The notes under the pieces were generated by a model. That model ran no database searches. It worked only from the letters and a program-made list of their open reading frames with translations, and was not told the origin of the DNA. Positions 61,122 to 64,000 of a stretch of 64,000 nt of DNA are shown here, one piece after another. Source of the stretch: Pseudomonas veronii (lineage in GTDB: Bacteria > Pseudomonadota > Gammaproteobacteria > Pseudomonadales > Pseudomonadaceae); assembly GCF_001439695.1 (NCBI RefSeq), contig NZ_JYLL01000001.1, forward strand, positions 372,001-436,000. Reading direction: 5' to 3'. Position 1 is the stretch's first letter. The number at the start of each line of letters is the position of its first letter. Made by a program: the position numbers and the translations under genes.

Positions 61122-61863
61122 ACATCAGCATCACGGCGCACACCACCAGGAAACCGCAGAACAAACCGCGCAACAGGCGCTCCGGCAGAGCGTGGGCGAC
61201 TTTTACCCCCCAACTGATGCTGAGCAGGCCACCGACCGCCAGGGGGATGCCGATCATCCAGTCCACTTCGTGGTGCCAGGCGTAAGTGACAAGAGTCACC
61301 CCGGTGCTGGGCAGTGCCAAGGCCAGGGACAAGCCTTGGGCCACCACCTGGGTGGTGCCGAACACACTGGTCAGCACCGGCGTGGCGACCACCGCACCAC
61401 CGACACCGAACAAACCGCCCATAGAGCCGGAGACCGCGCCCAACACCCCGAGCCACGGCCAGGCATGGCGCATCTGTGCCGTCGGCGGCGCATTGCGGGT
61501 GAACATGCGCAGCAGGTTGTAGGCCGACAGCGCCAGCAGAAATGCGATAAAGCCGACACGCATCGCGCCGGCGTCCAGGCCCACGGCCCAGATCGAGCCG
61601 AGCCAGGCAAAGCTGAAGCCCATTACCCCCAACGGCAGCGCGTGGCGCAGTTCAATGCGATTACGCTGGTGATAACGCCACAGCGCGAGCATCACGTTGG
61701 GCACCACCATCACCAGCGCGGTGCCTTGGGCGATCTGCTGATCGAGGCCGAACAGCACGCCGAGCACCGGGATGGCAATCAACCCGCCGCCAATGCCGAA
61801 CAGGCCGCCCACCGTGCCCAATGCCGCGCCCATAACCAAGTACATCGCTAAATCCAACACCAC
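61111..61863 (-). CDS. TauE/SafE-family membrane permease
   Basis: Inner-membrane protein of 250 residues with about eight helices, typical of the TauE/SafE (DUF81) sulfite/organosulfonate exporters. The two repeated halves each start with a glycine-rich turn: GGLFGIGGGLIAIPVLGVLF near residue 20 and GGLFGVGGAVVATPVLTSVF near residue 155. The start is GTG at 61863. Substrate is unknown; no sulfonate genes are next to it. It is divergent from the LysR gene at 61969, which could control it. Confidence 0.88.
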   Translation of the reverse strand: MVLDLAMYLVMGAALGTVGGLFGIGGGLIAIPVLGVLFGLDQQIAQGTALVMVVPNVMLALWRYHQRNRIELRHALPLGVMGFSFAWLGSIWAVGLDAGAMRVGFIAFLLALSAYNLLRMFTRNAPPTAQMRHAWPWLGVLGAVSGSMGGLFGVGGAVVATPVLTSVFGTTQVVAQGLSLALALPSTGVTLVTYAWHHEVDWMIGIPLAVGGLLSISWGVKVAHALPERLLRGLFCGFLVVCAVMLMFKV

Positions 61864-61968
61864 GCATTACTCCACAATCCCAAGCCTTGCATGCTACGCA
61901 GTCCGCTCTGGCGCGGATACGCACAGCAACGCACAATGGCTGTGCCAATCCCGCATAAGCGTCGACCG

Positions 61969-62919
61969 ATGAACCCGCATATCCTCACCGACCAACTCAG
62001 CCTGTTTCTCGATGTGCTGGAAACCGGCAGTTTTTCCGCCGCCGCGCGTCGCCATCCGCTGACGCCCTCCGCCGTGGCCCGGCGTATCGACAGCCTGGAA
62101 AGCTCGGTGGGCAGCCGCTTGTTCCAGCGCAGCACCCACGCGGTGCTGCCAACACCGGCCGGCCTGGCGTTCGCCGAACGCGCGCGGCGCATCGTCACCG
62201 AGTTGCAATTGGCACGGGCGGAAGCGGTGTCCTTGAGCCATGCGCCGGAAGGCTTGATTCGCGTGGACGCACCGGCGGCGTTCGGTCGACGGCATCTGGC
62301 GCCGGTGATCGCCGACTTCCTGAACGTCTACCCGGGGCTGGATGTACACCTGCATTTGATCGACAGCTTCGTGGACATGCAGGGCGCGCACCTGGGTAAG
62401 GTCGATCTGGTGCTGCGTGCCGGGCATATCGTCGACACCCGGCTGATCGCCACGCCGCTGGCCAGCATCGTGCGAATTGCCTGTGCCAGCCCGGCCTACC
62501 TGAAAAACCGTGGCACGCCGACCCATCCGCGAGACCTCAGCGAACACGACGGCCTGGACTGGGATGGCCTGGCACCGATCTTCGCCTGGCGCTTCGAACT
62601 GGACGGGCGTCGCGCCACCTATCGCCCGCAACGCATCCGCATGAGCGCCAACAACGCCGAAGCCCTGCTCTCCGGTGCCCTGGCCGGCCTGGGTATCGCG
62701 CACCTGCCCACCTGGCTGGCGAGTGAATACCTGGTCCGCGGCGAACTCTTGCCTCTGTTTTGCGAAAACGGCCTGCCCAGCCCGGAAACCACCGGCATCT
62801 ATGCGCTGCGCCTGGAACAACAGCCGAACGCACGTAGCCGCTTGTTGCTCGAATACCTGAAATCACGCTTCAGCCCAGTGCCGCCCTGGGACCTGGCGTT
62901 GCAAAGCGGATTGGTCTGA
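61969..62919 (+). CDS. LysR-family transcriptional regulator
   Basis: Regulator of 316 residues with helix-turn-helix LSLFLDVLETGSFSAAARRHPLTPSAVARRIDSLESSVGSRLF and a CrgA-type effector domain (GLIRVDAPAAFGRRHLAPVIADFLNVYPGLDVHLHLIDSFVDM). The ATG at 61969 follows a CGACCG stretch. It is divergent from the TauE/SafE permease gene, the usual arrangement for a LysR and its target. Confidence 0.88.
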   Translation: MNPHILTDQLSLFLDVLETGSFSAAARRHPLTPSAVARRIDSLESSVGSRLFQRSTHAVLPTPAGLAFAERARRIVTELQLARAEAVSLSHAPEGLIRVDAPAAFGRRHLAPVIADFLNVYPGLDVHLHLIDSFVDMQGAHLGKVDLVLRAGHIVDTRLIATPLASIVRIACASPAYLKNRGTPTHPRDLSEHDGLDWDGLAPIFAWRFELDGRRATYRPQRIRMSANNAEALLSGALAGLGIAHLPTWLASEYLVRGELLPLFCENGLPSPETTGIYALRLEQQPNARSRLLLEYLKSRFSPVPPWDLALQSGLV

Positions 62920-62940
62920 CCCCCCGGACAGAATTACCTG

Positions 62941-62966
62941 GCGCATTAAAGATTTGCCCGCTAGAT
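62941..62966. promoter_or_regulatory. OhrR-like site upstream of ohrR
   Basis: GCGCATTAAAGATTTGCCCG followed by CTAGA lies 34 bp before the ohrR start and resembles GCGCACTAAACATTAGCGCTA in front of ohr (63544). A shared operator would give autoregulation of ohrR. The match is imperfect. Confidence 0.4.
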
Positions 62967-62999
62967 TCCAGCCCAGATACGCTTTTTTGAGGCAGCACC

Positions 63000-63452
63000 A
63001 TGAGCAAAAATCCCGATCCTTGCCAATCCCTGTTGCTGGATAACCAGCTGTGCTTCGCCCTGCACTCCACTTCATTGCTGATGACCAAGGTCTACAAGCC
63101 GCTGCTGCAAGCCCTCGGCCTGACCTATCCGCAGTACCTGGCCATGATGGTGCTGTGGGAAGAGGATGGCTTGACTGTCGGCGAAATCAGCAGCCGCCTG
63201 CTGACCGATCCCGGCTCCCTGACCCCCCTGCTCAAGCGCCTGGAAGCCGAGGGCCTGCTCAGCCGCACGCGCAGTCGCGAAGACGAGCGAGTGGTGGTGG
63301 TGGAACTGACCGACGCTGGCCGTGCCTTGCAAGACAAGGCCAAGGGGATTCCTCAGTGCATCCTCGGCGCCAGCGGCCTGGAGCTGGAGCAACTGCGCAA
63401 GCTGCAAGCTGATTTGATTGCGTTGCGGGGCAATCTGCAAGGCGCTGTCTAA
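63000..63452 (+). CDS. ohrR: Organic hydroperoxide resistance regulator OhrR
   Basis: MarR-family repressor of 150 residues that senses organic hydroperoxides by oxidation of a conserved N-terminal Cys (LLLDNQLCFALHSTSLLM, Cys18). The winged helix includes GLTYPQYLAMMVLWEEDGLTVGEISSRLLTDPGSLTPLLKRLE, and Tyr residues that contact the Cys in OhrR are present in KVYKPLL and TYPQYL. It sits in front of ohr in the same direction; repeats at 63542-63610 are its likely operators. Confidence 0.93.
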   Translation: MSKNPDPCQSLLLDNQLCFALHSTSLLMTKVYKPLLQALGLTYPQYLAMMVLWEEDGLTVGEISSRLLTDPGSLTPLLKRLEAEGLLSRTRSREDERVVVVELTDAGRALQDKAKGIPQCILGASGLELEQLRKLQADLIALRGNLQGAV

Positions 63453-63472
63453 ACACACCCAAGCCCCATACC

Positions 63473-63500
63473 TGCGGAGGGGGCAATCCCCTCCCACAAG
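63473..63500. repeat. Degenerate REP palindrome between ohrR and ohr
   Basis: CGGAGGGGGCAAT then CCCCTCCCACAAG is an imperfect copy of the REP family. It lies 21 bp after the ohrR stop and probably limits readthrough into ohr. Confidence 0.65.
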
Positions 63501-63541
63501 TGGTTTTGAGGTGCCCTTACGGAAAAAACCTAAAATTTATC

Positions 63542-63610
63542 TTGCGCACTAAACATTAGCGCTATACATTCACCTCACCAACTACTTAGCGCGCAAACAT
63601 TTAGCGCAAA
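63542..63610. promoter_or_regulatory. Repeated OhrR-type operator elements upstream of ohr
   Basis: Four related elements precede the ohr start: TTGCGC (63542), TTAGCGCT (63556), TTAGCGCGCAAA (63586) and TTAGCGCAAA (63601). They pair as imperfect inverted repeats (TTGCGC...AGCGCTA; TTAGCGCGCAAA). The arrangement would let OhrR bind twice, over the core promoter and just before the ribosome site. Confidence 0.55.
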
Positions 63611-63629
63611 ACACCAAGAGGGCAACACC

Positions 63630-64000
63630 ATGCAAACGCTCTATACCGCAGTAGCCACCGCCACCGGCGGCCGTGATGGTCGTGCCGTGTCCAACGACAA
63701 CATCCTCGACGTCAAACTCTCCACCCCCAAGGAACTGGGCGGTGCCGGCGGTCAGGCCACCAACCCGGAACAACTGTTCGCCGCCGGCTACTCGGCCTGC
63801 TTTATCGGCGCACTGAAATTCGTCGCCAGCCAGACCAAACGCAAAATTCCGGATGATGCGTCGATCACTGCCCATGTCGGCATCGGTCAGATCCCGGGTG
63901 GCTTCGGTCTGGATATCGACCTGCACATCAGCCTGCCGGGCCTGGCCCAGGACGACGCGCAAAGCCTGGTCGACGCTGCCCACCAAGTCTGCCCGTACTC
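63630..64000 (+). CDS. ohr: Organic hydroperoxide resistance protein Ohr, C-terminus missing
   Basis: Thiol peroxidase for organic hydroperoxides, lipoyl-dependent, cut by the right edge after about 123 residues of an expected 140. The peroxidatic Cys lies in FAAGYSACFIGALKFVA and the resolving Cys in HQVCPYS; the Arg of the catalytic site is expected earlier, in the ATGGRDGRAVS region. It is controlled by the upstream ohrR. Confidence 0.95.
   Translation, partial: MQTLYTAVATATGGRDGRAVSNDNILDVKLSTPKELGGAGGQATNPEQLFAAGYSACFIGALKFVASQTKRKIPDDASITAHVGIGQIPGGFGLDIDLHISLPGLAQDDAQSLVDAAHQVCPY

Overview
The window is a piece of a GC-rich Pseudomonas chromosome, most likely of the P. fluorescens group. 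The evidence is the gene content and order (a gcl-hyi-glxR-ttuD operon, ccmABCDEFGHI next to a fliK-like/flhB-like pair, moeA-moaB-mobA, gpx-ohrR-msrB-alaA-htpX), the strong GC bias at third codon positions, and dispersed REP elements of the GTGGGAGGG...CCCTCCCAC type typical of fluorescent pseudomonads. No rRNA, tRNA, CRISPR array, transposase or phage integrase was seen.

Layout. 1-7.3 kb: the glyoxylate-to-glycerate operon (gcl, hyi, glxR, ttuD). Its usual last gene, pyruvate kinase, survives only as a fragment of about 25 codons that runs into the 3' end of ttuD. A urea channel and a voltage-gated K+ channel follow. 7.3-13.4 kb: sulfate-binding protein, MFS exporter, a solitary serralysin-type metalloprotease with an unusual Pro/Thr tail, a LysR regulator and an orphan phnN. 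13.5-15.1 kb: an AT-richer three-gene cassette (haem-oxygenase-like di-iron oxygenase, atypical rubredoxin, LysE-type exporter), the best candidate in the window for an undescribed system. 15.1-16.1 kb is almost gene-free. 16.1-23.5 kb: the complete cytochrome c maturation operon. 23.7-30.1 kb: fliK-like and flhB-C-like genes, molybdenum cofactor genes, a small lipoprotein, a pseudouridine synthase and a glutaredoxin-like protein. 30.2-37.2 kb: Kef-type antiporter, ammonium transporter, an ElaB/YqjD-YqjE-YqjK-like membrane trio, an EAL phosphodiesterase and a dGTPase-like enzyme.

37.3-46.2 kb is a signalling block: a receiver-only protein, a BvgA/EvgA-like regulator, a 1215-residue BvgS/EvgS-like kinase with an internal Hpt domain, and a second hybrid kinase without Hpt. 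Two housekeeping genes (fRMsr and a DUF815 ATPase) lie between the kinases. 46.1-49.0 kb handles peroxide and methionine-sulfoxide damage (OhrR-like regulator, glutathione peroxidase, MsrB) and ends in alaA. 49-58.6 kb holds htpX, tpm, a DODA-type dioxygenase, an uncharacterised possibly secreted protein, the DEAD-box helicase deaD, a crotonase, a SpeE-like protein and class II DAHP synthase. 58.7-64 kb holds a YcaQ-like protein, a DUF1127 protein, two LysR regulators around a TauE/SafE permease, and the ohrR-ohr pair, with ohr cut by the window end.

How the genes work together. The first operon converts glyoxylate through tartronate semialdehyde to a phosphoglycerate. Two separate OhrR-type circuits (gpx-ohrR and ohrR-ohr) each have operator-like repeats in their promoters. 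The Bvg-like block has everything needed for a four-step phosphorelay, with heptad-like repeats upstream of its regulator gene.
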